Assembly: GCA_964371865.1 (NCBI GenBank)
Contig: CAYJOR010000011.1
Span: 1-60,309 of the forward strand
Length of the DNA: 60,309 nucleotides
From: CAYJAZ01 sp964371865
Lineage (GTDB): Bacteria > Desulfobacterota > Desulfovibrionia > Desulfovibrionales > Desulfovibrionaceae
Direction: 5' to 3'
Below the pieces are notes generated by a model. That model was not told the origin of the DNA. It was given only the letters and a program-made list of their open reading frames with translations, and searched no databases. The position numbers and the translations under genes are program-made. Positions 41,531 through 50,668 of this stretch are shown here, piece after piece. The first letter of the stretch is position 1, and each line of letters begins with the position of its first letter.

Positions 41531-44176
41531 CTACACCAATTCACTAAACTTAACTTTTAGCTCACCGATTTTTTCCATTGCGACATCGAGTTCAGAGACA
41601 CGAGCTTTATCGGCGGCAACGAGTTCTGCAGGAGCGTTTGCAACGTATTTTTCATTTTTGAGTTTTCCACTGAGCATACCATGTTCTTTTTGAAGCTTTG
41701 CAAGCTCTTTTTCAAGGCGAGCAAGTTCAACAGCAAAGTCGATTGCATTTTCAAGGAAAACAACAATTTCGGCTTTTTTTACAATTTGTGATGCAGATGC
41801 TTTTGGAATTTCGCGTCCATCATCAAGAAGAAAATGCTCAACTTTCGCCATGAATGAGAGCCAACCGCGCGCAGAATCGAGAAGATTTGCTTGATGTACA
41901 TTTTCAGGTTTCACTAAAACAGTAAGCTTGAAACTTGGATTAATGTTGAGCTCTGCACGAATGGTACGAATTGCTGAAATAGAATCTTGAATAAAGAGCA
42001 TATCGTCAACGCTATTCGGACGTAAACATTCAGGACGTTCAACAGGATAGAGCTCGGTAGCTAAATCTTTACCCGCATTACCCGGCAAACTTTGATAGAT
42101 TTGGCAAGTAATAAAAGGTGCTATTGGGTGCAACAATGTAAGATATTCATTTAATACAAGATTAAGAACTTCTTGCGCTTGTTGTTTCTTTTCACCTTCT
42201 TCTTTCAAATCAGCTTTAACAAGTTCAAGGTACCAGTCGCAGAATTCAGACCAGAGGAATTTATAAAGATTTTGTGCTACATCATTAAAGCGGTATGCCT
42301 TAATACCTTGTTTTGTTTCTTTTTTAAGTTCTTCAAGTCTATGTAGAATCCACACGTGATGAACGCTTGAAGCCGGAATATTTTCAGGTTTGAAGTTTTC
42401 ATCTTTTGCGTATCCTTCAAGATTCATAAGAGAGAAGCGTGAAGCATTCCATAATTTATTCATGAAGTTACGTGAATTTTCAATACGTGTTTCTGAAAGT
42501 TTAATATCACGCACCATCGCCGCAAGAGATGTAAGAGTAAAGCGGAGAGAGTCCGTACCGTATTTATCAGACATTTCAACAGGGTCGATACCATTGCCTT
42601 TAGATTTTGACATCTTCTGACCTTGAGCATCACGCACAAGTGAGTGCAAATACACTTCTTTAAATGGAATTTCGTCCATAAAGTGTTGACCCATCATAAC
42701 CATACGAGCAACCCAGAAGAAAAGAATATCAAAACTTGTAACCAAAACAGAAGTTGGATAAAAAGTCTTTAAATCTTCAGTTTGTTCAGGATAGCCAAGT
42801 GTTGAAAATGGCCATAATGCTGAAGAAAACCAAGTATCTAAAACATCAGGATCTTGCTCAACTTTAGATGAGCTACATTTTGGACAACAAGTTACATCTT
42901 CTTCACTTACGATAAGTTCGCCGCAGTCAGCACAAGTCCATGCAGGAATACGATGACCCCACCAAATTTGACGAGAAATACACCAATCACGAATGTTATC
43001 TAACCAATTATAATAGATTTTTTCCCAGTTGTTCGGGATAATTTTAATTTCATTAGGTACAGCCGCTCTTGCACGAGGAGCAAGTTTAGTCGTCGCTACA
43101 AACCACTGAGTTGAAACATGAGGTTCAACTACAGTTTTACAACGATAACAAACACCTACAGCGTGGTCGATAGGTTTGATTTCAATAAGCTGACCAAGAG
43201 CATCAATATCTTCTACGATAGCTTTACGGCAATCTTGTTTTGTCATGCCTTTATATTTGCCACCGTTTTCATTCATAATTCCAAATTCATCAATAGCTTG
43301 AATAAATTCTAGGTTATGACTATGCCCTAAATTCCAGTCATTATGATCATGACTAGGAGTAACTTTAAGCGCACCTGTGCCGAATTCCATATCAACATAA
43401 GTATCAGCAATAACAGGAACTTCACGTCCAACAACAGGAACAATCACATTTTTACCAATAAGATGTTTATAGCGTTCGTCATCAGGGTGAACACAAACAG
43501 CAGTATCGGCAACTATTGTTTCTGGTCTTGTTGTTGCGATTGTAATTTTTTCATCAGTTCCAGCTACTTGATACGCAATATGCCAGATACTATCTTTTTT
43601 ATTTTCGTGCTCTACTTCATCGTCCGCAAGTGCAGTATGACAACGTGAACACCAGTTAATAATATATTTACCTTTATAAATCAGCTCTTCATTATAAAGT
43701 TGAACAAAAACTTTACGTACAGCTTTTGCAAGATTTGGGTCCATAGTGAAAGCTTCACGAGTCCAATCTACAGACGCACCTAAACGACTAACTTGATTTA
43801 GGATTCTGCTACCATACTCTTCTTTCCATTCCCAAACTTTTTCAAGAAATGCTTCACGACCAACATCATCACGAGTTTTACCTTCTTTGGCAAGCGCGCG
43901 CTCAACAACGTTTTGAGTTGCAATACCTGCGTGATCTGTCCCCGGTATCCACACAACTTTTTTTCCAAGTTGGCGAGCATGGCGACATAAAACGTCTTGC
44001 AATGTCATATTAAAAGCGTGACCAATATGCAAAGCACCTGTCACGTTGGGTGGCGGAATTACCATTGAGTATGCTTCTGCATTACTAGACATATCTGGTG
44101 CAAATGTTTTATTTTCTTTCCATTGTTTTTCCCAATGTGGTTCAACAATAGATGGATCGTAAGTTTTTAATTCCAT
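41531..44176 (-). CDS. valS: Valine--tRNA ligase
   Basis: Class I aminoacyl-tRNA synthetase, 881 residues. PPNVTGALHIGHAFNMT (HIGH) lies near residue 38 and KMSKSKGNGIDP (KMSKS) near 525. The CP1 editing domain (TTRPETIVADTAVCVHPDD, GTGALKVTPSHDHND) is complete, a zinc-type CADCGE/CCPKC pair sits near 417, and a C-terminal coiled coil (about 815-880) binds tRNA. AGAGAGAAAT precedes the ATG. The reading frame is intact throughout. Confidence 0.98.
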   Translation of the reverse strand: MELKTYDPSIVEPHWEKQWKENKTFAPDMSSNAEAYSMVIPPPNVTGALHIGHAFNMTLQDVLCRHARQLGKKVVWIPGTDHAGIATQNVVERALAKEGKTRDDVGREAFLEKVWEWKEEYGSRILNQVSRLGASVDWTREAFTMDPNLAKAVRKVFVQLYNEELIYKGKYIINWCSRCHTALADDEVEHENKKDSIWHIAYQVAGTDEKITIATTRPETIVADTAVCVHPDDERYKHLIGKNVIVPVVGREVPVIADTYVDMEFGTGALKVTPSHDHNDWNLGHSHNLEFIQAIDEFGIMNENGGKYKGMTKQDCRKAIVEDIDALGQLIEIKPIDHAVGVCYRCKTVVEPHVSTQWFVATTKLAPRARAAVPNEIKIIPNNWEKIYYNWLDNIRDWCISRQIWWGHRIPAWTCADCGELIVSEEDVTCCPKCSSSKVEQDPDVLDTWFSSALWPFSTLGYPEQTEDLKTFYPTSVLVTSFDILFFWVARMVMMGQHFMDEIPFKEVYLHSLVRDAQGQKMSKSKGNGIDPVEMSDKYGTDSLRFTLTSLAAMVRDIKLSETRIENSRNFMNKLWNASRFSLMNLEGYAKDENFKPENIPASSVHHVWILHRLEELKKETKQGIKAYRFNDVAQNLYKFLWSEFCDWYLELVKADLKEEGEKKQQAQEVLNLVLNEYLTLLHPIAPFITCQIYQSLPGNAGKDLATELYPVERPECLRPNSVDDMLFIQDSISAIRTIRAELNINPSFKLTVLVKPENVHQANLLDSARGWLSFMAKVEHFLLDDGREIPKASASQIVKKAEIVVFLENAIDFAVELARLEKELAKLQKEHGMLSGKLKNEKYVANAPAELVAADKARVSELDVAMEKIGELKVKFSELV

Positions 44177-44257
44177 ATTTCTCTCTCTATACTAAAAAAT
44201 ATCCCCGATACTACTGCAATTATCCACAAATCGCAAGTTTAAATATTAAGTCATTTA

Positions 44258-44360
44258 TTTTTTGCCTTCGGCGACCAAAGGAAATAACTTTCTTTGGAAA
44301 ACTTACTTTTTTGACTCCTTTCCCGTCAAAAAGAGTAAAGATTTACAAAATAATTTTATC
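44258..44360. repeat. Dispersed repeat family F, copy C
   Basis: GCCTTCGGCGACCAAAGGAA, a CCAAAG/CTTTGG stem, then TTTTTTGACTCCTTTCCCGT and an AAAATAATTTTATCC tract. It lies about 80 bases upstream of valS and fills a third of the 305-base gap between valS and the VKOR-like gene; the rest is AT-rich without further features. Confidence 0.55.
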
Positions 44361-44481
44361 CACTTAGTTCACGAAAGAGTACTTCAATATTAAATACACA
44401 AAATTCGTAAAAAAAATTAAGTTGACCCCAACCATGCTTCTTGATATTTTGCCATAAAACTAATTCTAAACGAGGAAATTT

Positions 44482-45441
44482 GTGCCAAAAAAAAATAATT
44501 TATTAGCACTTTTTATATCACTACTTGCTGTTGCTTTTTCAGCTTGGAATGTTTGGGCTAAAGATTCTACATTCTGCTTAACAGAAGCTTGCCAAGTATT
44601 TGATGACTTTGCTGTTTTAGGTATCTCTCTTTGGTTCTATAGTTTTGTATTTTTTAGTATTTCTTCAATACTACTCATACTCAAACAATCAAAGTTTGTA
44701 TATATCCTTTCCTTTTTAGCTCTCTTAGGCGATGCTTTTCTTCTTGCCTTGATGATGATAACAGCCCCTTGTTTTAATTGCCTAATTATTGCTTTATTTA
44801 CTGCACTATTCTTTTTATCCTTACACTTTAGCAATATAAAAGTAGGCTTTCCTTGGTTATTTGTGATATGGCTTTGTCTATTTATCATAAATGTGGGTGC
44901 ACTTGCAAAAAATGCTACTCAACCATTTGCAATTTATTATAATCCAGCTCAAGTTGAAAACACACAAAACTCAAGCATGAGAATTTATTTCTCTCCATCA
45001 TGCACATCTTGCAATGAATTAGTCAATACTCTCGGCACGTTAGAAAAAACTACTCAGGGCGATATTGCTTGGTATCCGGTAGCTGAAAATGAAGAAGACA
45101 TTATTTTAATTCGACAAATGCAAATGTATATTGATGAGGGTGATAACCTAAAAACTTCTTTAGAAAAAACCCTTGCAAATCCTATGAAAGCATCTCTTTC
45201 TACAGCAATTCCGGATTTTATTATGCAGTTAAAAATACTTATAAATCAATCACATTTAAATCAAAGAGGAACATCTCGTATTCCTTTTGTTGAATACACC
45301 GGCTTGCCATCTCACCTTAAACAGGTTTCACCGCTTGATAATTTACGTAAAATGTCGCCTAATTCAAACGAATCAACAAACCCTAGCTTCAACTTGGGAG
45401 TTGATGGATTTTGTGATCAAACCTCAGAAGAGCCTTGCTAA
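44482..45441 (+). CDS. VKOR-like membrane protein with thioredoxin-like C-terminal domain
   Basis: The 319-residue protein has about five membrane helices in residues 1-145. Two Cys follow helix one (STFCLTEACQVF) and a CxxC sits at a later helix (TAPCFNCLI), the layout of vitamin K epoxide reductase homologues that recycle DsbA-like oxidants. From about residue 165 a periplasmic thioredoxin-like domain starts (RIYFSPSCTSCNEL) with its own CxxC. It is probably a self-contained disulfide-forming enzyme. Start GTG with CGAGGAAATTT upstream. The ABC-F gene begins 6 bases after the stop. Confidence 0.8.
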   Translation: MPKKNNLLALFISLLAVAFSAWNVWAKDSTFCLTEACQVFDDFAVLGISLWFYSFVFFSISSILLILKQSKFVYILSFLALLGDAFLLALMMITAPCFNCLIIALFTALFFLSLHFSNIKVGFPWLFVIWLCLFIINVGALAKNATQPFAIYYNPAQVENTQNSSMRIYFSPSCTSCNELVNTLGTLEKTTQGDIAWYPVAENEEDIILIRQMQMYIDEGDNLKTSLEKTLANPMKASLSTAIPDFIMQLKILINQSHLNQRGTSRIPFVEYTGLPSHLKQVSPLDNLRKMSPNSNESTNPSFNLGVDGFCDQTSEEPC

Positions 45442-45447
45442 TAAACT

Positions 45448-47415
45448 ATGAATATTATACTACAAAATCTTTATAAATCGTACGGAAATAATGATATCCT
45501 TAAGGATTTCTCACTTGATATTGCGGCTGGAACGCGCCTTACAGTCTGCGGTCCAAATGGTTGCGGTAAGTCAACTCTAATCCGCATTATTGCCGGCGTT
45601 GATTCTGCTGATGCTGGTAGAGTTATCTTTCCGAAAGGGTGCAGAGTTGGCTATGTTGAACAGTCACTCGACGAAGGAATTTTAGAAAAAAACTTGCTCG
45701 AATGGGTGCTAGATGTTCTTCCGGATTGGCACGATTTTTGGCAGGAATGGGATAGAGCGCATAAAGAAAATAATGAGTCAAAAATCAAACAACTCATTGA
45801 AAAGCAACATCATATTGAAGCAAAATATGGCTATAATCCTGAACAGCAAGCGCAAGAAGTTCTCTCAGGTCTTGGATTTTCTCAAGATAAATGGATAAAG
45901 CCAATGAAAGAGCTTTCAGGCGGTTGGAGAGAAAGAGCTAAACTCGCACGAGTGCTTGTTGCAGGTGCTGATGTTCTCCTCCTCGATGAACCAACTAACC
46001 ACCTTGATATGGATGCCGTTGAGTGGCTTGAAGATTTTCTTCTTGCCTATAAAGGTGTGCTTGTTTTCGTAGCCCACGATAGATATTTTATGGATAAAAT
46101 AGGTTCGCATGTTCTCTATCTTGGAGGTTCAAGACCTATTTTCCGTAAGACAACTTACTCTAAGTTCTTATTAATTCAAGAAGAAATTGAAGAACAAAAA
46201 GAACGTGAAGCTAAACGCCTTTCCTCTGAAATTGAAAAAAAGATGGACTTTGTTCGTCGATTTGGTGCAAAAGCATCTAAGGCTCGTCAATCGAACTCAA
46301 AGCTAAAAATGGCTCAAAAACTCGCTAAAGAACTTGAAGATTATAGACCAGAAACAAAAAGAAAAGAACTTTCTTTCTCATTCCCAGAAGCTGCAAAATG
46401 TGAAAAACTTGTTCTTAGTGTTGCTGATTTAGATTTCGTTTTCCCTGATGACGTTCGTGTGTGGAAACCTCTTACATTTTCATTATTTAGAGGACAAAGA
46501 GTTGCACTTGTTGGGCATAATGGATCGGGTAAATCTACCTTACTAAAGGTACTTGCCGGAGTTTTTGAACGCAGTGGCGGCTCAATGGCTTTAGCGAGCC
46601 AAGCAAAAATTGGGTATTTCTCTCAGCATCAAGGTGATATTTTCAACCCAAATTCTACTGTTTTAACAGAGATTCGCCGCCTTGCCGACCCTCACACAAC
46701 TGAAGAAGAACTTATGAGTGTGCTTGGTCTTTTCATGCTTGGAAACAACTATTTTGATAGATTTGTCAAAGGTTTATCCGGTGGTGAAAAAGCTCGTATG
46801 GCTCTTGCCCTTCTCTTTTTGACAAGAAGCAACTTCCTCATCATGGATGAACCGACAAACCACTTAGATATTGAATCACGTCAAGCACTTGTTGAAGCTC
46901 TTGATGCTTACGAAGGCACCCTCTTACTCGTAGCTCACGATAGATATCTTTTATCTGAAGTTGCCGACGAAGTTTGGGAAATGAGTAAGAACGGTATTGA
47001 ATTTTTTGAAACCGGTTTTGAAGAATATTATTCCGAACGCAAAACCAAACCAATCACTTCTATTGACGAAAAAGAAAAAGAAGTACCTACTCAAAATATT
47101 TCACGCGAAGACCTCAAAAAAATCAAAAGAGCTCAAGCTGATGAAAGAAATAAAATCTATAAAGATCTCAAACCATTACAAGAAAAATATTCTGCAAAAG
47201 AAAAAGAATTTGAAGATGTCGTAAACCGTCAACATGAAGTAGAAACCCTTCTTGCTGATACTGCCACCTTTGAAGATTCAACTAAAATGACCGAACTTCT
47301 CAAAGAATTTCACTCTATTGAACAATCTGTCGAAAAAATAATGGAAGAACTTGCAACTCTTGAAGAAAGTATCAACACCCTCGAAGCTCGCCGAGCAGAA
47401 CTTACACTAGAATAA
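45448..47415 (+). CDS. ABC-F family ATPase (ribosome-associated)
   Basis: A soluble twin-ATPase of 655 residues without membrane domains. Walker A motifs are GPNGCGKST near residue 35 and GHNGSGKST near 352; signatures LSGGWRERAKLAR and LSGGEKARMALAL; Walker B segments LLLDEPTNHLD and LIMDEPTNHLD. The linker between the cassettes (about 235-290) is the charged ABC-F interdomain helix pair, and a coiled coil ends the protein (about 555-650). ABC-F proteins act at the ribosomal E site. The C-terminal coiled coil favours a Uup/YheS-type member over EttA. A post-stop hairpin begins 7 bases after the stop. Confidence 0.93.
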   Translation: MNIILQNLYKSYGNNDILKDFSLDIAAGTRLTVCGPNGCGKSTLIRIIAGVDSADAGRVIFPKGCRVGYVEQSLDEGILEKNLLEWVLDVLPDWHDFWQEWDRAHKENNESKIKQLIEKQHHIEAKYGYNPEQQAQEVLSGLGFSQDKWIKPMKELSGGWRERAKLARVLVAGADVLLLDEPTNHLDMDAVEWLEDFLLAYKGVLVFVAHDRYFMDKIGSHVLYLGGSRPIFRKTTYSKFLLIQEEIEEQKEREAKRLSSEIEKKMDFVRRFGAKASKARQSNSKLKMAQKLAKELEDYRPETKRKELSFSFPEAAKCEKLVLSVADLDFVFPDDVRVWKPLTFSLFRGQRVALVGHNGSGKSTLLKVLAGVFERSGGSMALASQAKIGYFSQHQGDIFNPNSTVLTEIRRLADPHTTEEELMSVLGLFMLGNNYFDRFVKGLSGGEKARMALALLFLTRSNFLIMDEPTNHLDIESRQALVEALDAYEGTLLLVAHDRYLLSEVADEVWEMSKNGIEFFETGFEEYYSERKTKPITSIDEKEKEVPTQNISREDLKKIKRAQADERNKIYKDLKPLQEKYSAKEKEFEDVVNRQHEVETLLADTATFEDSTKMTELLKEFHSIEQSVEKIMEELATLEESINTLEARRAELTLE

Positions 47416-47422
47416 ATTAATT

Positions 47423-47580
47423 TCGAGAGGGGGAAACCACATTTTTTTGAAAAAAACGATGTTTCCCCCTCTCGAGCTCGCCCCCTTCCTTAAAAAACAA
47501 TTACTATAACTTTAGTATACTATAGCTTTTGTTTTCAGGGAGAAGAAGATTATAATTTTATTTTGCAAATATTCAGCAAG
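47423..47580 (+). repeat. Post-stop long hairpin and degenerate tail of repeat class E (after ABC-F gene)
   Basis: CGAGAGGGGGAAAC (47424-47437) pairs with GTTTCCCCCTCTCG (47461-47474) around an ATTTTTTT/AAAAAAA stem. GCCCCCTTCCTTAAAAAACA follows, and the remainder to about 47580 is a degenerate copy of the element body, with AGAAGATTATAATTTTATTT and TATTCAGCAAG. Confidence 0.7.
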
Positions 47581-47588
47581 TGCTCTAA

Positions 47589-48302
47589 TTAATACGATTT
47601 ACCAGTTGTATCGGTTTGCCCTTGACTAGCTTGAGGAGTAGTCCAAAGTTTTAGGAGTTGTGCCATATCTTGTGCTAGAGTTGCAGTAACAACATAAGCA
47701 GGATCAAATGGCATTGCAGTTTTCACTTTGAAGAGAATGAAATCACGAACAGTTTCGTAAGGCATCTCGCCGGCATGAGCAACTGACCATATCAATTGAT
47801 TCGTTTTTACATCATATACTTCTAAAATAAGTGATACCCTACTATCTGCAGTACTTCCACCCTCAAAATAGTAAGTTACATAACCACCTACAAGAAAATC
47901 TGCGTTCTTTTGACGTGCAATAGGCAGTGCATATTCCACACGGTATGGCGGACTCATTTGAGCTAATTCAATAGCTGAAAATGCTTGCGAACTAAGGAAC
48001 TGTTGCCAAATTGTACGAGAAATGCCTTGAGAGAGGCTTTCATGTTGTAGCACATCTTGAGTTAGACCAAATGGCACAAATAATGCCGTTGGTGGATTAT
48101 CAAGATTTACGTTTGGGTGCACCATAACAACTTGCTCATTACGTACAACACGATTTGCAAGAACAAAAGTAGCTGAATCGCTACCATCATACTGCATTTT
48201 TTCTTGACTACTCAAAGCATTTGCAGTTGAAGAAATTGTGTTTCCGATAGCTGAACAGCCTGTAAGCATGAGTAAGCATAGAAGAAGGTATATTTTTTTC
48301 AT
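47589..48302 (-). CDS. Lipoprotein of the FlgO/TolB-N-like class
   Basis: The 237-residue precursor has a lipobox LTGCSA (Cys near residue 16). Residues 60-150 hold a strand-rich domain: TALFVPFGLTQDV, then ISRTIWQQFLSSQAFSAIEL, and the family-like KNADFLVGGYVTYYFEGG followed by LILEVYDVKTNQLIWS. This order is that of FlgO/CsgG/TolB-N-like lipoproteins. A -24/-12 promoter at 48352-48368 would fit a flagellar FlgO-type role, which I infer but cannot prove. The start is ATG with AAGGAAATATC upstream. Confidence 0.75.
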   Translation of the reverse strand: MKKIYLLLCLLMLTGCSAIGNTISSTANALSSQEKMQYDGSDSATFVLANRVVRNEQVVMVHPNVNLDNPPTALFVPFGLTQDVLQHESLSQGISRTIWQQFLSSQAFSAIELAQMSPPYRVEYALPIARQKNADFLVGGYVTYYFEGGSTADSRVSLILEVYDVKTNQLIWSVAHAGEMPYETVRDFILFKVKTAMPFDPAYVVTATLAQDMAQLLKLWTTPQASQGQTDTTGKSY

Positions 48303-48351
48303 GATATTTCCTTGTCAGATTTTTGATTTTGGCATATTCCACTTAATATCT

Positions 48352-48368
48352 ATGCAAGAAAAATACCA
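48352..48368 (-). promoter_or_regulatory. Sigma-54 (-24/-12) promoter candidate for the FlgO-like lipoprotein
   Basis: The minus strand reads TGGTATTTTTCTTGCA with GG and GC 10 bases apart, giving a leader of about 40 bases. The TTGCA box is perfect; the -24 side keeps only TGG. Confidence 0.5.
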
Positions 48369-48388
48369 TTTAATATTACAAGTTTCAC

Positions 48389-49219
48389 TTATGAAATCCT
48401 GAAAAGTTTTCTTGCATTATTTCCGCATGTTGTCCACAGTTCATCAAGAGGTGTTTGGCGACATTCAGCTATTGTTTTTGCTGTGATAACCGTTAGCGAA
48501 GGTTCATTTCTTTGACCACGCCAACCTTGTGGTGATAAGAATGGGCAATCTGTTTCAACCATAAGTTTATCTGAAGGGATGTGAATTATATCGGCTCTTG
48601 CTTCTTTATTTGCAGGATATGTGATTGCACCGGGAACTGAAATATACCATCCCCTAGCATTCAATTCATCAATTTGTGCTTTATTTCCGCAAAAGCAGTG
48701 CCAAACAAGTGGGTAATCCTTGAAATTCATATCATCTAAAACGGCCAGAGTTTCATTAAATGCTTCACGCGAATGAATTATTACGGGCAAGTCACATTCT
48801 TTTGCAAGAGCAAGTTGTTCTCTAAATACTTTATCTTGAAGCTCATGAGAAGCTTTGTTGATATAAAAATCTAATCCCATTTCACCAAAAGCTTTTATAC
48901 GTGAATCATTCTTAGCTATCTCTTTTAAATCACTGATACTATTTTCATGGTATTTTTCTTCAACATCATTTGGATGTATTCCAATTGTAAAAAATACATT
49001 CGGGTGATTATCAAATAAGTGCTTAGTTTCATAGTATCTTTCTGTAGATAAATAAATTTGCCCTACATGACTTATTCCGCTATCGTAAGCTCTTTGAAGT
49101 ATTACATCTAACTCTTCTAAAATATTCGGAAAAGTTAAGTGAGCGTGACTGTCACACCCTGTTTTAGGGAGATTATAAATTGTAGTGTCGGGAAAAGTTT
49201 GTGGCATAATAATTTTCAA
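48389..49219 (-). CDS. TatD-family metal-dependent hydrolase
   Basis: The 276-residue TIM barrel has the metal-binding CDSHAHLTF near residue 22, FGEMGLDFY near 112, VIIHSREAF near 145, WHCFCGN near 173 and VETDCPFLSP near 225. TatD proteins act as 3'-5' exonucleases or tRNA/DNA quality-control nucleases. The following minus-strand genes are unrelated, with a 12-base gap from the reductase gene upstream. Confidence 0.93.
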   Translation of the reverse strand: MKIIMPQTFPDTTIYNLPKTGCDSHAHLTFPNILEELDVILQRAYDSGISHVGQIYLSTERYYETKHLFDNHPNVFFTIGIHPNDVEEKYHENSISDLKEIAKNDSRIKAFGEMGLDFYINKASHELQDKVFREQLALAKECDLPVIIHSREAFNETLAVLDDMNFKDYPLVWHCFCGNKAQIDELNARGWYISVPGAITYPANKEARADIIHIPSDKLMVETDCPFLSPQGWRGQRNEPSLTVITAKTIAECRQTPLDELWTTCGNNARKLFRIS

Positions 49220-49230
49220 CCTTATAATTA

Positions 49231-49761
49231 TTAACGTTTTTCATAGTTCAAATCTACAATACCATTGTAAGATCTTGTAGATGTTAACTTAAGTTTTTGT
49301 TCTGTAGCGTATTGAAAGAGTCTTACTCCATCTCCTAAAATTACAGGAATTACGCTAAAAGTATATTTATCAATTAAATCTGCTTCCATAAACTGATTAA
49401 GAACATTTGCTCCACCACAAATCCAGATATCTTTACCGTCTTGCTTTTTCAGTTTTTTTATTAATGACTTAACATTTTCATCGGTAAAGAAAATATCATC
49501 ATTGTCTGAATGATATTCCTGATGTGTAAGTACATAGCTTTTCTTTCCGGCATAAACCCAGTTATCCGGAGAAAGTTCAGTAATTATTTGTTTGTAGGTT
49601 GTATATCCTAAAATTACGGTATCAACTGTTTTGATGAAGTCATTATAAGATCCCATATTTGAATCACCGCTACCATCACCATTGAGCCAGTCAACTTTTC
49701 CATTTCTATCAGCTATATAACCGTCTAGACTCATTGCAATATATGAAATAACTTTTCTCAT
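49231..49761 (-). CDS. Dihydrofolate reductase-like protein (RibD C-terminal family)
   Basis: The 176-residue protein begins MRKVISYIAMSLDGYIADRN, has VILGYTTYKQI near residue 50, DIWICGGANVLNQF near 113 and the closing VILGDGVRLF. This is the YyaP/YwjB group of NAD(P)H-dependent reductases in the RibD_C fold; the natural substrate is not known. Its start overlaps the tyrA stop by one base. Confidence 0.88.
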   Translation of the reverse strand: MRKVISYIAMSLDGYIADRNGKVDWLNGDGSGDSNMGSYNDFIKTVDTVILGYTTYKQIITELSPDNWVYAGKKSYVLTHQEYHSDNDDIFFTDENVKSLIKKLKKQDGKDIWICGGANVLNQFMEADLIDKYTFSVIPVILGDGVRLFQYATEQKLKLTSTRSYNGIVDLNYEKR

Positions 49762-50621
49762 TATTTTACACCTTTTTTATTAAAAAGTTCTCTTCGCTTT
49801 GTGGATAATCGAAAAACATCTTTAAGATTTTCTACATCATTATTTTCTATCAACCGCTTCATATTTTGTAGGTTTTTTATGAAAATATCAATCTCATCAC
49901 AAAGAAGTTCTTTATTCCACAAGAAAAGTTCTGACCAAAGATTCTCATCTATTTTTGCAATACGAGTCAAATCTCTAAAACTATCCCCTGAATATTTCAC
50001 AAGATCTTCACTGTCGTGAGCAGTCATAAGACTTACAGCAATTGCATGCGTGAGCTGACTTAAATAGGCAATCATACTATCATGCTCGTGTGGAGTTAGA
50101 TAAGAAAATACTGCGAATCCCAATGTTTTAGCCATATCAATAATAAATTCTTCAGCTAATTTACTATTTTTTTCTGTAGGAGTCAAAATAAGGTTAGCAT
50201 CTTTAAATATAGCACAATCCGCATTTTCTATACCTAAAACTTCTTTTCCGCGCATTGGGTGTGAAGCATAAAACTCTATACCATAAGGCTCTAAACTTTC
50301 TTGAACTTTATTGACTAGCTTGGACTTTACACCGCAAACATCTGTTATAATTGCTTGAGAATTTATAAATTGTGCGTACTTTTCTATCCATGAAATTAAT
50401 GCTTGAGGATAAATACAAAGAATTATGATATCACTCTTTTTTAGGAATTTTTCAAAATTTTCTGTTGCGCCGTCAGATATGTAGTTCTTTTCTTTTGCAT
50501 AGGAAACACTTTCTTCTTTTATATCTATACCATAAACAGTATTGCCAGCTTTTTTCAAACCCATTGCATAGCTGCCACCAAGTAAACCTAAACCGACAAT
50601 AGTAATGACTTTGCTTGTCAT
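49761..50621 (-). CDS. tyrA: Prephenate dehydrogenase
   Basis: Oxidative decarboxylation of prephenate to 4-hydroxyphenylpyruvate for tyrosine. The 286-residue protein has the NAD-binding IVGLGLLGGSYAMGLKKAG near residue 8, ITDVCGVKSKLV near 92, the substrate-site SHPMRGKEV near 120, and HDSMIAYLSQLTHAIAVSL near 186. No chorismate mutase or ACT domain is fused. It is upstream of the reductase gene in a compact minus-strand run. Confidence 0.92.
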   Translation of the reverse strand: MTSKVITIVGLGLLGGSYAMGLKKAGNTVYGIDIKEESVSYAKEKNYISDGATENFEKFLKKSDIIILCIYPQALISWIEKYAQFINSQAIITDVCGVKSKLVNKVQESLEPYGIEFYASHPMRGKEVLGIENADCAIFKDANLILTPTEKNSKLAEEFIIDMAKTLGFAVFSYLTPHEHDSMIAYLSQLTHAIAVSLMTAHDSEDLVKYSGDSFRDLTRIAKIDENLWSELFLWNKELLCDEIDIFIKNLQNMKRLIENNDVENLKDVFRLSTKRRELFNKKGVK

Positions 50622-50668
50622 AGCATTAAACCTTATAATAATTTATCAAATATAATGAATATAACTAC

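Noticed and set aside
43118..43648. Plus-strand frames of 64-101 codons inside valS
   Set aside because: Low-complexity products rich in Asn, Ser and Phe, no ribosome-binding site, and an intact valS frame on the other strand.
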